From CAWGJF01 sp963822905 (GTDB lineage: Bacteria > Bacteroidota > Ignavibacteria > Ignavibacteriales > Ignavibacteriaceae), in contig CAWGJF010000001.1 in NCBI GenBank assembly GCA_963822905.1, positions 682,001-746,000 on the forward strand: a stretch of DNA of 64,000 nucleotides, read 5' to 3'. Position numbers and translations under genes: made by a program. A model generated the notes under the pieces. That model searched no databases. It saw only the letters and a list, made by a program, of their open reading frames with translations, and was not told where the DNA came from. Each line of letters begins with the position of its first letter. The stretch's first letter is position 1. Below, one piece after another: positions 1-9,543 of this stretch.

Positions 1-33
1 TGTGCCCCTTTCGGAAATGTTGGGAAAAATTTT

Positions 34-1680
34 TTATTTAAGAAAAACTATTTTAATTGTTGATGAACCACCTCCTTTCACTTTTAATTTACAAAAGTAA
101 ACTCCGCTGCTTAAGTTGTATTTAGATGCATCAAATTCTACTTGATGATTACCAGCAGGGAGTTCATCATTTATTAGAGTATCAATTTCTTTTCCTAAAG
201 AATCATAAATAATCAGTTTTACATTTGCCGTTGTTGTTATTTGAAAATCTATTACAGTTGAGGGATTGAAGGGGTTAGGATAGTTTTGGTTAAGATAAAA
301 ATCTTCTGGTTGTTCTTTTAAAATTTCTACATCCGTGGGAATGTTTTGTCCATAGAGCATAAGTATATAACCATTTCTGTTCTTTGAAACAGCATTCGAG
401 ATTACAGCAATATCATTTACTCCATCATTAGTTTGATTTCCCATATTAACTCCTTTTTCGGGAAAAACACCGTTTGCGTTTGAGTATCCTCTTGCACCGT
501 AGCGATTAATGTTGTTTGGGTAAGGTGTTCCGAAGTGTAGTGCGAACTGCTGGTAGCCTGCCGGTGACATTATAAAATCGTCATAACCATCCATATTATA
601 ATCGCCTATATTCTGTGTTACTCCTCCCGCACTCCAGAAAAATGGGTTGGTTGTGTCCTGGATAAATATAAATGATGGGATTGTGTCTATCCCGGTTATG
701 CTTCCATAGTGGATTGTGGTTCTCTCAGGATAATTATAAGATGATCTGCCGACTACAAGATCATCAGTTCCATCGGCATTTATATCATCAACAGAGAAAC
801 TTCGTACAAACCAGTCTGCCCAATTGTTTTGTGGATTAACCCGGGATTCATATCTAACCTCTTCTGCACCTTCATAACATATAAAATTATCTTTTCCATA
901 ATATATTTGAAGTACATCTAAACTATCCTTGGGATTAAATGGCAACGTTCTTATTCCAGAACTTATCAGAAGATCATCAAAAGAATCCCCATTTATATTG
1001 CCTATTTGAAAAAAATGTCCATAATATTCTTGAAGAATCTGCCCAGGTATATACTTCCCACTTACAAAAAAATCTGCCGTATCAGTTGGCATCTCTTTCC
1101 CCATATATACATATATACCCCCAACCTTTACTTCGGGATTTGGATTTCTATATTCATAGGAGTTGAAAACAAGATCACATTTTCCATCTCCATTTAAATC
1201 TCCTTTTTCAATTCCTACTTTATCTAATCCAACAGTAAAGCTTTCTATTGTTGGGTACAACGTTGGTAAAGGAATTGAATAACCTGCTACTGTATCTATT
1301 GCTAACTCCGTTGTGTCGCTTCCCCAGTAAAATAATATCTCGCCGTCATAATCAAACCTGCTGCTGTCAAAGTTTGTAAAGTGCATTGCTATCATATCAT
1401 CAAAACCATCACCATTGTAGTCGCACACTGCAAGCATTCTGCCTGTATAGGTTACATCAACTGTATCATCAAGTATTCCGTAGCCGCCGAAGTAAACGTA
1501 AGTATTGTTCCAGTTGCCAACAACCACATCAAGGTGGCTGTCCTTGTTCATATCAAAGGCTTCTATATTAAATGCCATTCCCGGTCCGCCTACTTCCCAG
1601 AATGAGGGCATAGAAAACCAGCGGTTTTGGGCTGAGAGATTAAGCGTTAGAAATATGATAATTGTAATTAGTTTTTTCAT
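34..1680 (-). CDS. Secreted FG-GAP/VCBS repeat protein with T9SS sorting domain
   Basis: Predicted cell-surface or secreted beta-propeller protein of 548 residues. Residues 1-17 form a signal peptide ending LSA. At least seven calcium-loop motifs of the DxNxDGxxD type recur near residues 43, 87, 161, 228, 299, 360 and 413, as in FG-GAP/integrin-alpha-like propellers. Residues 461-548 are a type A T9SS C-terminal domain: NYPNPFNPST, then beta strands, LSSGVYF and a basic end. The family suggests export by Sec and then T9SS, with surface anchoring; the ligand is unknown. It lies directly downstream of a close paralog at 1717-3327, 37 bases apart, and is probably co-transcribed with it. The ATG at 1680 matches the paralog start (both begin MKKLITIIIF). 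Confidence 0.85.
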   Translation of the reverse strand: MKKLITIIIFLTLNLSAQNRWFSMPSFWEVGGPGMAFNIEAFDMNKDSHLDVVVGNWNNTYVYFGGYGILDDTVDVTYTGRMLAVCDYNGDGFDDMIAMHFTNFDSSRFDYDGEILFYWGSDTTELAIDTVAGYSIPLPTLYPTIESFTVGLDKVGIEKGDLNGDGKCDLVFNSYEYRNPNPEVKVGGIYVYMGKEMPTDTADFFVSGKYIPGQILQEYYGHFFQIGNINGDSFDDLLISSGIRTLPFNPKDSLDVLQIYYGKDNFICYEGAEEVRYESRVNPQNNWADWFVRSFSVDDINADGTDDLVVGRSSYNYPERTTIHYGSITGIDTIPSFIFIQDTTNPFFWSAGGVTQNIGDYNMDGYDDFIMSPAGYQQFALHFGTPYPNNINRYGARGYSNANGVFPEKGVNMGNQTNDGVNDIAVISNAVSKNRNGYILMLYGQNIPTDVEILKEQPEDFYLNQNYPNPFNPSTVIDFQITTTANVKLIIYDSLGKEIDTLINDELPAGNHQVEFDASKYNLSSGVYFCKLKVKGGGSSTIKIVFLK

Positions 1681-1716
1681 TGTTACACCATTTAGTATTC
1701 TAATAAAATTCAGTTG

Positions 1717-3327
1717 CTACTTTAAGAACAACATTTTTCTTGTTATTTCACCTCCTTCCGTTTTTAGTTTATAGAAATATGTCCCTGAACTAAGTTTATA
1801 TTTGTCCGCATTGAATTCAATTGTATATTCCCCGGGAGATTGAATCTCATTGATTAATGTTACAATCTCATTCCCGAGTATGTCATAAATCTTGAGAGTA
1901 ATCAATTGCTTACTGCCTATTGCATATTGTATACTGGTAGCTGGATTAAATGGGTTAGGGAAGTTTTGGTATAATTTAAACTCTTCTGGCTGCTGCAATG
2001 TTTCTTCTTTTACATCTGTTGGTATGTCTTGTCCATACATCATAAGAACATAACCGCCCCCAATAACTGCAATATCATTTACACTATCATTTGTCTGATC
2101 ACCCATATTTACTCCCTTTCGGGGAAATACATCACCGCCATTTGAATAACCTCTTGCACCGTATCGATTAATATTGTTTGGATAAGGAGTACCGAAATGG
2201 AGTGCAAACTGCTGGTATCCTGCGGGCGACATTATAAAATCATCATACCCGTCCATATTATAATCACCTATATTTTGTGTTACTCCTCCTGCACTGAAGA
2301 AGGATGGGTTGGTAGTATCCTGGATAAATGTAAAGGATGGTATTGTATCTATTCCACTTGTACTTCCATAGTGAACAGTGCTTACATGAGGAAAATTATA
2401 AGAAGATCTTCCTACAACAAGATCCCCTGTTCCGTCTGCATTTATGTCGTCAACAGAAAACCATCTAATGAACCATCCCGCTGTACTATCCGGGGGGTTT
2501 ACAAAGGACGAATATAATTCAGATTCATTTCCCTCTATTGCAGAAAAGTTTTCCGAACCATAGAATATATGGAGATAATTTATACTGTCATACCTAACAC
2601 CTACAGTTCTTGGTTGATTAGAACTAAATAGAAGGTCATCATAACTATCCCCATTTATATTTCCTACCTGAACAAAATCCCCGATGAACGCTGAATTATT
2701 TTGTCCTTTTAAAACATAATCTGCAGTATCAGTAGGAGTTGCTTTTCCTAAATATAAATATATCTTTCCTTTTGACCGGATATAACCTGAATCAGCAGAG
2801 CTTGTCGAACTGAAAACAAGATCAGACTTCCCATCTCCATTCAAATCCCCTTTTTGTATTCCTACTGTAAAATACCCTTGAGTAAATCTTTCAAAAGTAG
2901 GGTATAAAGTAGGTAATGGAATTGAGTAATCAACAATTGTATCTATTGCAAGTTCTGTTGTATCGCTTCCCCAGTAAAATAATATTTCTCCGTCATAGTC
3001 AAACCTGCTGCTGTCAAAATTTGTAAAGTGCATTGCTATCATATCATCAACCCCATCGCCGTTGTAATCACATACTGCAAGCATTCTGCCTATGTAGGTT
3101 ACATCAACTGTGTCATCAAGTATCCCATAGCCACCGTAATAAACGTAAGTGTCGTTCCAATTGCCAACAACAACATCAAGATGGCTGTCCTTATTCATAT
3201 CAAAGGCTTCTATGTTAAATGCCATACCTGGTCCGCCAACTTCCCAGAATGAGGGCATTGAGAACCAGCGGTTTTGGGCTGAGAGATTAAGCGTTAGAAA
3301 TATGATAATTGTAATTAGTTTTTTCAT
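1717..3327 (-). CDS. Secreted FG-GAP/VCBS repeat protein with T9SS sorting domain (tandem paralog)
   Basis: Paralog of the protein at 34-1680 with the same plan: signal peptide, about seven DxNxDGxxD loops and a C-terminal T9SS type A domain (NFPNPFNPAT ... LSSGTYFYKL). I start it at the ATG at 3327, not the ATG four codons upstream at 3339: the shorter form aligns exactly with its neighbour and has GAGGT six bases before the start. The first about 130 residues and the stretch around residues 330-410 are almost identical to the neighbour, whereas the middle and the sorting domain are clearly diverged, a mosaic pattern. Function beyond surface display is unknown. Confidence 0.85.
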   Translation of the reverse strand: MKKLITIIIFLTLNLSAQNRWFSMPSFWEVGGPGMAFNIEAFDMNKDSHLDVVVGNWNDTYVYYGGYGILDDTVDVTYIGRMLAVCDYNGDGVDDMIAMHFTNFDSSRFDYDGEILFYWGSDTTELAIDTIVDYSIPLPTLYPTFERFTQGYFTVGIQKGDLNGDGKSDLVFSSTSSADSGYIRSKGKIYLYLGKATPTDTADYVLKGQNNSAFIGDFVQVGNINGDSYDDLLFSSNQPRTVGVRYDSINYLHIFYGSENFSAIEGNESELYSSFVNPPDSTAGWFIRWFSVDDINADGTGDLVVGRSSYNFPHVSTVHYGSTSGIDTIPSFTFIQDTTNPSFFSAGGVTQNIGDYNMDGYDDFIMSPAGYQQFALHFGTPYPNNINRYGARGYSNGGDVFPRKGVNMGDQTNDSVNDIAVIGGGYVLMMYGQDIPTDVKEETLQQPEEFKLYQNFPNPFNPATSIQYAIGSKQLITLKIYDILGNEIVTLINEIQSPGEYTIEFNADKYKLSSGTYFYKLKTEGGEITRKMLFLK

Positions 3328-3495
3328 TCGATACCTCATTGTCCGTTCAGAATTGTATAATAAGAGAAGAGTTTTTTAGTACGAAACATTTTATTGTAAT
3401 GGAATAAAAGCTTCTTATAGCTTAAAGAAGAGAAATGTGCTATGCAGTCAACCACCTTTCTACCCTTGTACCCTTGTGCAATTGCTATGGGCAAC

Positions 3496-3556
3496 TAACA
3501 AAAATTAATTTGGAAAATCAAGATAGCTTTGGAGAAAAGTGCGTTAATTTTTGTTA
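3496..3556. repeat. 13-bp perfect inverted repeat in intergenic region
   Basis: TAACAAAAATTAA at 3496-3508 is perfectly reverse-complemented at 3544-3556, with 35 bases between. The sequence GGCAACT also occurs just outside both arms (3490-3496 and 3571-3577) as a direct repeat. The gene-free stretch 3340-3615 otherwise holds a short CTTCTT/AAGAAG inverted repeat at 3411-3430 and a doubled ACCCTTGT near 3462-3477. I see no ORF or transposase remnant here. Confidence 0.4.
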
Positions 3557-3615
3557 AAGGCCTGCTGATTGGCAACTGTTCGGAAATCTAAACAATTAAT
3601 TCTCTAAAGACTATT

Positions 3616-5085
3616 TCAACCGTAACTAAACAAATTCCCTCTGCACAAAATCATTTCGGGGTCAAAAACTTTTTTCATTTCTTTCATCTTATGAATATTT
3701 TCTTCACCGTACATACTTAATAAATAATCTGTTTTGTTTTTGCCAACACCATGCTCGGCAGAAAAAGTTCCTCCCTGCGAAAGTGCTAAAAGACAAATTT
3801 CTCTGTAAACTTTCTTGCCGGTTTCAAATTCCTCATCTGTTTTGGGAAGCATATTTAAGTGAATATGTGAATTCCCGATATGCCCATAAGCTACGAATTC
3901 TAATTTCTGTTCCCTTACAATATTTTTTATGGCTTCATAAAAAGCAGGAAATTTTTTATCCGGCACTGCAACATCGGTTCCCAGCTTGCGGAAGTTGTGC
4001 TGGTAAATAAATTCATTCACCTTCTCAGAGATTGCATGCCGGAAACTAACAATTTCATCAAATTCTTTTTGTGTTAGTGCAAACCAGGAATTATCCAGAT
4101 CACCGTTATGATCCGAAATTAATTTTATCCATTTATCAAGAATGTTTTCCTGCAGATTTATTTTGCAATCCTGTTCAAACCATATAGCTGCTTTCGCACT
4201 AGAAGGAATTTTATTAAAATGATTTTGCAGAAATCTTAATGCGATTTCATCGAAAAATTCCAGTGCAAGTGCATTTACAGAATTTTCATCGGAATTTTCT
4301 TTTGAAGCAAATGAATTTATTCTCGCTTCATTCACAAATTCTAATGCATCTTCTTCAGTTTTAAAAAATACAACACTCGATATTATAGTTTCAGGAGCTT
4401 TCAGAACTTTCAAACCTACTTTGGTAATTGTACCAAGTGTTCCTTCTGAGCCGATAAACAAATCGATTGCATCCATATTTGGTTTGCAAAAATACCCGGC
4501 AGCATTTTTTGTTGAAGGCATCTCAATATCCGGAATTCGAAAATTATATTTAAGTCCTGATTCATCGGTTAGCTCAAACAAGTTATTTTTTGCAAAAACC
4601 CTTCCACGTTCAAGATTTAATTTGTCTCCGTTTGCAAGTACAATTTCAAGAGAGTGAATAAAATTTCTTGTCGCACCATATTTGAAAGTTCTTGCACCTG
4701 AAGCATTTGTAGCCACAGTTCCGCCAATAAAGCAGCTTGTTTCAGTCGGATCCGGCGGATAGAACAATTCTTTCTCATTTAAAAATTTCTGCAAATCAGA
4801 AAGAATAACACCTGGTTCAACAATTACAAAGCCTTCATTGAGTTCTAAAATTTTGTTCAACTTTTCTGTCGAAACAACATTTCCGCCAAAAGGAACTGCC
4901 GCACCTGTTAACCCGGTTCTGTTTCCGCTGATTGTAACTGGTATTTTACTTCCTGATGACTCTTTAAAAATTTCTTTAACATCTGCTTCATTTTCAGGAA
5001 AGAAAACCGAATCACAAAAACCTTTTGTGTTTGATGCATCAAATAAATAATTCTGGATTTGTTCCTGGTCGGATTTTTTTATCAT
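3616..5085 (-). CDS. FAD-binding oxidoreductase, GlcD / D-lactate dehydrogenase family
   Basis: 489-residue flavoprotein of the FAD-binding-4 / FAD-oxidase-C (vanillyl-alcohol oxidase) superfamily, which oxidises 2-hydroxyacids such as glycolate or D-lactate. The N-terminal FAD domain shows SGNRTGLTGAAVPFGG at residues 53-68 and GGTVATNASGAR at 121-132. The C-terminal substrate domain has the GHIGNSHIHLN motif near residue 397 and SAEHGVGKNK near 445, which carry the conserved histidines of the family. Length fits GlcD. No GlcE or GlcF gene is adjacent, so the exact substrate and electron acceptor cannot be fixed. It is the last gene of a minus-strand run with a glycosyltransferase and miaA; the gap to the glycosyltransferase is 6 bases. 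Confidence 0.85.
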   Translation of the reverse strand: MIKKSDQEQIQNYLFDASNTKGFCDSVFFPENEADVKEIFKESSGSKIPVTISGNRTGLTGAAVPFGGNVVSTEKLNKILELNEGFVIVEPGVILSDLQKFLNEKELFYPPDPTETSCFIGGTVATNASGARTFKYGATRNFIHSLEIVLANGDKLNLERGRVFAKNNLFELTDESGLKYNFRIPDIEMPSTKNAAGYFCKPNMDAIDLFIGSEGTLGTITKVGLKVLKAPETIISSVVFFKTEEDALEFVNEARINSFASKENSDENSVNALALEFFDEIALRFLQNHFNKIPSSAKAAIWFEQDCKINLQENILDKWIKLISDHNGDLDNSWFALTQKEFDEIVSFRHAISEKVNEFIYQHNFRKLGTDVAVPDKKFPAFYEAIKNIVREQKLEFVAYGHIGNSHIHLNMLPKTDEEFETGKKVYREICLLALSQGGTFSAEHGVGKNKTDYLLSMYGEENIHKMKEMKKVFDPEMILCRGNLFSYG

Positions 5086-5091
5086 TTGGTT

Positions 5092-6444
5092 TTATCCGAT
5101 TACTAAATTTTTATTGAATTGAAGTAACAGGTTTTTCTCTGCTTCTTTCAGAAATTCTAAATACTCTTTTTGAATTATCAGATCAGGTTTATCTTCATTA
5201 TGTAAAATTGATGGATAATTAAGTTTGTCAACAAAGTAATCTATTGCTTCAAACATATTTATTGAAGGAAAATAATTATCACGAAGATAATGAACCAGCT
5301 TGAGAGTTTTAAAGGCATCGAACCAATTATTTTTCTGTTTATTAAGTTGTCCAATTGTTTTGCTGTTGTCCAGAATATTTTGCCAACTGCTTTCAAATTT
5401 TCTTTGTTCCAGGAATTTACTTAATCCGGGATGTATAGAGTTAGTTTTTACAAAAAGATTCTGTGGAGACTCAAATCCTGATTCCTGAAATAATTGCAGC
5501 CAATCTTTTAATATTTCAAAAATATTAGGATCATAAAGAAGAAAATTATTTTTTATTGACCTCGTAAAATCGGAAATACTCCTGCCGGTTCCAAAAGGAA
5601 CTCTCCACGATTCTCTGGCTGAAGGATAAACTATTGTTTTGTAAGTTCGATAGACCCTAAATTGTTTTGCAAGCTTTTGAAGGAAATAAAAATCCTCAGC
5701 AGCTTCCTTCGTGTTCATTCCGCCGACCTTTTTGTAGGCATTATCAGTACACACAATTGTCGACCCGATTGTATGAAATGAATAGGGTGAGTTTGCATAG
5801 GCTAATCCGAAAGAATAATAACGCAGAAAGATTTCATACCAGGTAATTGCTTTCTCATTATCAAATTCGCTGAAAATTTTATGTTGATAATCGATTACAG
5901 CTACATCAATATTATTCCCGGTAAAAGATTTTTTTATAACAGTAAGATAATTTCTATCGACGGTACAATCAGCATCAAGACAAATTATTATTTTCTTTGA
6001 CGAATTTTTGTAATCAAACAAAGTGAGCGAAAGATCCATGCCGGTTTTTCTGGCTGCACCAACACCAGCAATTTTATCGGGGATTTCTTTGCCCGGAGAT
6101 GCAGCATCGACTAAAGCAAGAATTAATTTTGAATTGATAATTTGTTGAGCGAATGAATCCGCTGTTTTCTTACAAATAATTTCTCTTAAAAACTGAAGTG
6201 ATTTTGAGTTATCTTCTCTTATTTCCTGAGTTGTATTATCGGAATTATTAATCACAAATAAAAAAACAGTTTCATGTAAATAAAAGTCGTCTAGCAACAG
6301 AAGTGATTTAAGGAGAAGTTTTATATTTTGATATTCTTTAATTGCAGGTATAACGACAACATTATTAATGCCTTCCTTTTTTAACCACTCAACTTTACTG
6401 ATTAAGGATGATTCTAATTCAGCTGTTGTTAAAATGTTGTTCAT
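5092..6444 (-). CDS. Family 2-like glycosyltransferase
   Basis: 450-residue cytoplasmic protein with a GT-A fold signature. It has NVVVIPAIKEYQNIKLLLKS near residue 28, and LDADCTVDRNYL near residue 155, which gives the DxD-type metal/nucleotide-sugar site. A conserved AAEDFYFLQKLAK stretch follows, with the ED acidic pair common in GT2 enzymes. The C-terminal roughly 170 residues are helical and unassigned. There is no signal peptide or clear membrane span. It sits 9 bases downstream of miaA and 6 bases upstream of the FAD oxidase. Donor and acceptor are unknown. Confidence 0.65.
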   Translation of the reverse strand: MNNILTTAELESSLISKVEWLKKEGINNVVVIPAIKEYQNIKLLLKSLLLLDDFYLHETVFLFVINNSDNTTQEIREDNSKSLQFLREIICKKTADSFAQQIINSKLILALVDAASPGKEIPDKIAGVGAARKTGMDLSLTLFDYKNSSKKIIICLDADCTVDRNYLTVIKKSFTGNNIDVAVIDYQHKIFSEFDNEKAITWYEIFLRYYSFGLAYANSPYSFHTIGSTIVCTDNAYKKVGGMNTKEAAEDFYFLQKLAKQFRVYRTYKTIVYPSARESWRVPFGTGRSISDFTRSIKNNFLLYDPNIFEILKDWLQLFQESGFESPQNLFVKTNSIHPGLSKFLEQRKFESSWQNILDNSKTIGQLNKQKNNWFDAFKTLKLVHYLRDNYFPSINMFEAIDYFVDKLNYPSILHNEDKPDLIIQKEYLEFLKEAEKNLLLQFNKNLVIG

Positions 6445-6453
6445 TTATTAAAA

Positions 6454-7356
6454 CTAATTTTTCAATTTCGATTCTAAATAATCTTTAATCCTTTTATATT
6501 CTTCAGGTTCGAACCAAATAATTTTTATGCCTTCCTTTTCCATTTTTCTGAACCATGTCATTTGTCTTTTTGCAAAGTTGTGAATTGCACTGTTCAACTT
6601 CTGAAACATATCATTGTAGTTCAATTCTCCAAGCAGGTGAAGTGAAACGTATTTGTATTCGAGTCCGAAAAATTGAAGTTTTTGATGATCAATAACTTTT
6701 AAAATTGATTCAACTTCCTCTATCATTCCATTCTCAAGCCGGTGTTTTAATCGTTTTGTAATTCGTTTTTTTATTTCGTCACGACTCGTTGTAATCCCAA
6801 TATTTATAGAATTTACATCAGGATATTTTGACGAAGAAATTTTTTGTCCGGAAGTTTTAGTAATTTGAATTGCTTTGATTAATCTATTCTTGTCTATTAA
6901 ATCAGTCGTGTTGTGTTGAATAGGATGCAAATCCAATAATATTTTCTGTAATTCTTCACTTGATAGATTATTCAACTTCTCAAACTCAAAGTTATCTTTG
7001 CCTGCTTTCTGAAGATCGTAATTCTGAAGGACTGAACTAAGATACAACCCTGTTCCCCCAACCATTATTGGTTGTTTCTTTTTCGAAATGATTTCTTCGA
7101 AGGCAGAATAGAAATCATTTTTAAATCTAAAAAGATTGTATTCTTCTGTAGGTTCAACGATATCAATAAGATGATAATTGATTCTCCTGCTATTAAACTC
7201 TTCCAGGTCCTTTCCTGTCCCAATGTTCATTTGACGGTAAACCTGTCTTGAGTCTGCCGAAATTATTTCACCGGATAATTCTTCAGCTAATTTTGCAGCA
7301 ATTGATGTTTTGCCGGTGGCAGTTGGACCAAGGACAGTAATTAGTTTTGTAGTCAT
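6454..7356 (-). CDS. miaA: tRNA dimethylallyltransferase
   Basis: MiaA transfers a dimethylallyl group to A37 of tRNAs that read UNN codons. The 300-residue length is typical. The P-loop GPTATGKT is at residues 10-17, DSRQVYRQMNIGTGKD at about 36-51 is the family signature around the catalytic Asp and substrate channel, and GGTGLYLSS near residue 101 is also conserved. The C-terminal part ends with the conserved FAKRQMTWFRK tRNA-contact segment. It is followed closely by a glycosyltransferase gene in the same direction. Confidence 0.95.
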   Translation of the reverse strand: MTTKLITVLGPTATGKTSIAAKLAEELSGEIISADSRQVYRQMNIGTGKDLEEFNSRRINYHLIDIVEPTEEYNLFRFKNDFYSAFEEIISKKKQPIMVGGTGLYLSSVLQNYDLQKAGKDNFEFEKLNNLSSEELQKILLDLHPIQHNTTDLIDKNRLIKAIQITKTSGQKISSSKYPDVNSINIGITTSRDEIKKRITKRLKHRLENGMIEEVESILKVIDHQKLQFFGLEYKYVSLHLLGELNYNDMFQKLNSAIHNFAKRQMTWFRKMEKEGIKIIWFEPEEYKRIKDYLESKLKN

Positions 7357-7405
7357 TAGTGAGGCTAAAAAAATCAGGTAAATAAATTGAAACGGAAAAC
7401 TCAGT

Positions 7406-9391
7406 CTAAAATTTTTTCCCTGGCAGTGTTATCGTTATAATTGTTCCTTCACCTTTTATGAATTGAATTTCGAAACTGCCACCATGTACCTCTACAATTT
7501 TCCGGGCAATACTAAATTCAGAATTAGAGTCATTCCCATATTCGCCGGTGAATGATTTTTCGAGAAGTTTGTTGATTGATCCTTTGATAAAACCGGATGG
7601 TTCATTCTTCATAAGCAGGACAATTGAATTGTCCACAAGGTCACTACTAAGATAAATTTTTCCTCCTTTGCCCACCTGTTCACTGAATTGTCTTATTATC
7701 TGGTAAATAGCAGTATAAAGTTTACCACGATCAATACTAACGATTGTTCCATCACCAACTTTTTTGAAAAGTTTAATTTCTTTTGATTCACAAAACTCAC
7801 TTATCAGTTCAAGTACATCATCAATAAACTCATTAAAATGAATATCTCGTAATTCTACTTTTATTTCATTCCTAATATGTTCGAATAGAGCAATCAGTAA
7901 ATCTTCAACAGAGTTTGCCTGTTTTTGCAGCATTCTTATTACATCGTCTGCACCTTCCGGCAAAGATTTCTTGTGCAAAATGTCAACATAATTATTAATG
8001 ATATTAATTGGTGATTGGATTTCGTTTATAATTGTATGAGACAAGTTGCCTATGGTAACCCTTCTCTCATCAGCAAAAACCTGTTGTAGTCTTTGAGATC
8101 GTGTAATGGCAGTTTCAATTTGCTTCGAAACGATATTCAGGTTTGCAATTTCGTTATCTCCAAATTTCTTATTCTCACGTCCCAATTGAATTACTGCAAT
8201 TGTATCTCCTGCTTCATTAACAACCGGGAAGTACAAAATTCTTTTTATCCTGGCAACTCCTGGTTGATCTATTGTGTTTATAAACCTTGAATCTTCCGTA
8301 GGTCTCTCCAGATTAATAACTTTCTTCTGAAGCAAACAACTGCCTGTGAGTCCTTCGGAAGTATTAAATTTTTCCTCTGTAAAAGATTCTTCAGAAATTT
8401 TGAATTTCTTCATCTCTAATGCTGATTCGTTTACAAGATAAACCTCTGCACTTTCAGAAAATGTCAATTCTTTTAATGCACGTGTTATTGATTGAGTTGT
8501 TTCAAACAAACTGAGACCCTGATGCAAAACCCCGATGCAAGCTAAAATTTTTCGAAAATTCTCCCGCTCAAACTCTACCTCTTCTGACTTCTCTTCCTGG
8601 GTTGTTTCAACGATTAAGGGTTCATCAATTTCACTTTCTTCTTCAGGTACAGTAATAGCTTCCAGTACAGGCTCAGGATCAGGAATTGATTCCTGAATAG
8701 GTTCCGGTTTGGCTTGATTTGACAGACTCTCATCTTCTTTAAACTTCCAGTTTTTAAAATCTTCCGGATCGTCTAATAATTCCTCCTTTAAATTCGGATC
8801 ATCTATTTTCTGATCCTCATCTTCCTCAATTTCTACAATTTCTGATGAGGGTGTAATGTCGAATTGATCATTATTTTTAGACTGATCAGTTTCCGGTATC
8901 TCTTTCTTTTTATTTGGACTCACTGCCGTAAAGCTAACCGGTTTAGTCCTTTCACTTATTTTAAGATTTACTTTTTGTTCAACCTGAACTTCAGGTATTT
9001 CAATTTCCCCGAAATCCATTACATTTTTTTTAACCTCAGAATAATTTGAAAACAATCTTTTGAATAGATTTTTATCTAGCATATAAAGGATAGTATTCCT
9101 GTTTGCAACAGCAGAAGAAATTCTTTTTGTATCTTCTATAATCTCTTTTTCGCCAAAGAACTGGTTTAATCCTTTATTACTAATATAATTTGAGTTAGAA
9201 TATTTGATTTTAACATCCCCACGCAAGATGAGGTAAACACATGTTCCTGGATCGCCGGTTTTGTAAATTACATTTCCGTCTCCATATTGAACAAATTTCT
9301 TAGGATTGAAAATTGAGCTAACAAGAGTTTCCTTGATACCGGAAAATAATTTGTTCGATTTTAAGTCTTGTGCAGTCCTATTTTGCAGCAT
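7406..9391 (-). CDS. cNMP-binding / GAF protein with degenerate histidine-kinase module
   Basis: About 661 residues from the ATG at 9391. The frame stays open to a TTG at 9463, but the ATG form begins just before the cyclic-nucleotide-binding-like domain (residues about 15-115). A long acidic, proline-containing linker follows (about 150-275), then a GAF domain (about 285-440), then a HisKA/HATPase-like region (about 440-661). The H-box region reads LSHTIINEIQSPINII. Aligned to the usual HExxxPL motif, the phospho-acceptor position is Asn456; the nearest histidine is His452, four residues early. The N-box and the DxGxG G1 box are not recognisable, although RKIVEVHGG and a TITLPGKKF end persist. 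I infer a non-catalytic sensor or scaffold. It is transcribed away from the ECF sigma gene at 9544. Confidence 0.7.
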   Translation of the reverse strand: MLQNRTAQDLKSNKLFSGIKETLVSSIFNPKKFVQYGDGNVIYKTGDPGTCVYLILRGDVKIKYSNSNYISNKGLNQFFGEKEIIEDTKRISSAVANRNTILYMLDKNLFKRLFSNYSEVKKNVMDFGEIEIPEVQVEQKVNLKISERTKPVSFTAVSPNKKKEIPETDQSKNNDQFDITPSSEIVEIEEDEDQKIDDPNLKEELLDDPEDFKNWKFKEDESLSNQAKPEPIQESIPDPEPVLEAITVPEEESEIDEPLIVETTQEEKSEEVEFERENFRKILACIGVLHQGLSLFETTQSITRALKELTFSESAEVYLVNESALEMKKFKISEESFTEEKFNTSEGLTGSCLLQKKVINLERPTEDSRFINTIDQPGVARIKRILYFPVVNEAGDTIAVIQLGRENKKFGDNEIANLNIVSKQIETAITRSQRLQQVFADERRVTIGNLSHTIINEIQSPINIINNYVDILHKKSLPEGADDVIRMLQKQANSVEDLLIALFEHIRNEIKVELRDIHFNEFIDDVLELISEFCESKEIKLFKKVGDGTIVSIDRGKLYTAIYQIIRQFSEQVGKGGKIYLSSDLVDNSIVLLMKNEPSGFIKGSINKLLEKSFTGEYGNDSNSEFSIARKIVEVHGGSFEIQFIKGEGTIITITLPGKKF

Positions 9392-9543
9392 TTTATAATT
9401 ATATTTGGTCTTTGATATTAAGCAATTATCGTAAATATACTTGGTAGACAAAAATAATACCAAGTGGATTATTAAGTTATGATTAATATTCAGAATTGAA
9501 AAGTGTCTTCTGAATCCATTTTTTAACTATCGCATCCCACTCA

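Noticed and set aside
939..1197. Short plus-strand ORFs inside the FG-GAP genes
   Set aside because: They are shadow frames of low-GC repeats; they have no homologous feature, and the minus-strand frames hold clear domains.
3340..3615. Insertion-sequence remnant
   Set aside because: Only short inverted and direct repeats are visible, with no transposase fragment on either strand.
9392..9463. TTG start at 9463 for the cNMP-binding protein
   Set aside because: The 24 extra residues are unlike a domain or signal peptide, and an ATG at 9391 lies directly before the cNMP-binding region.
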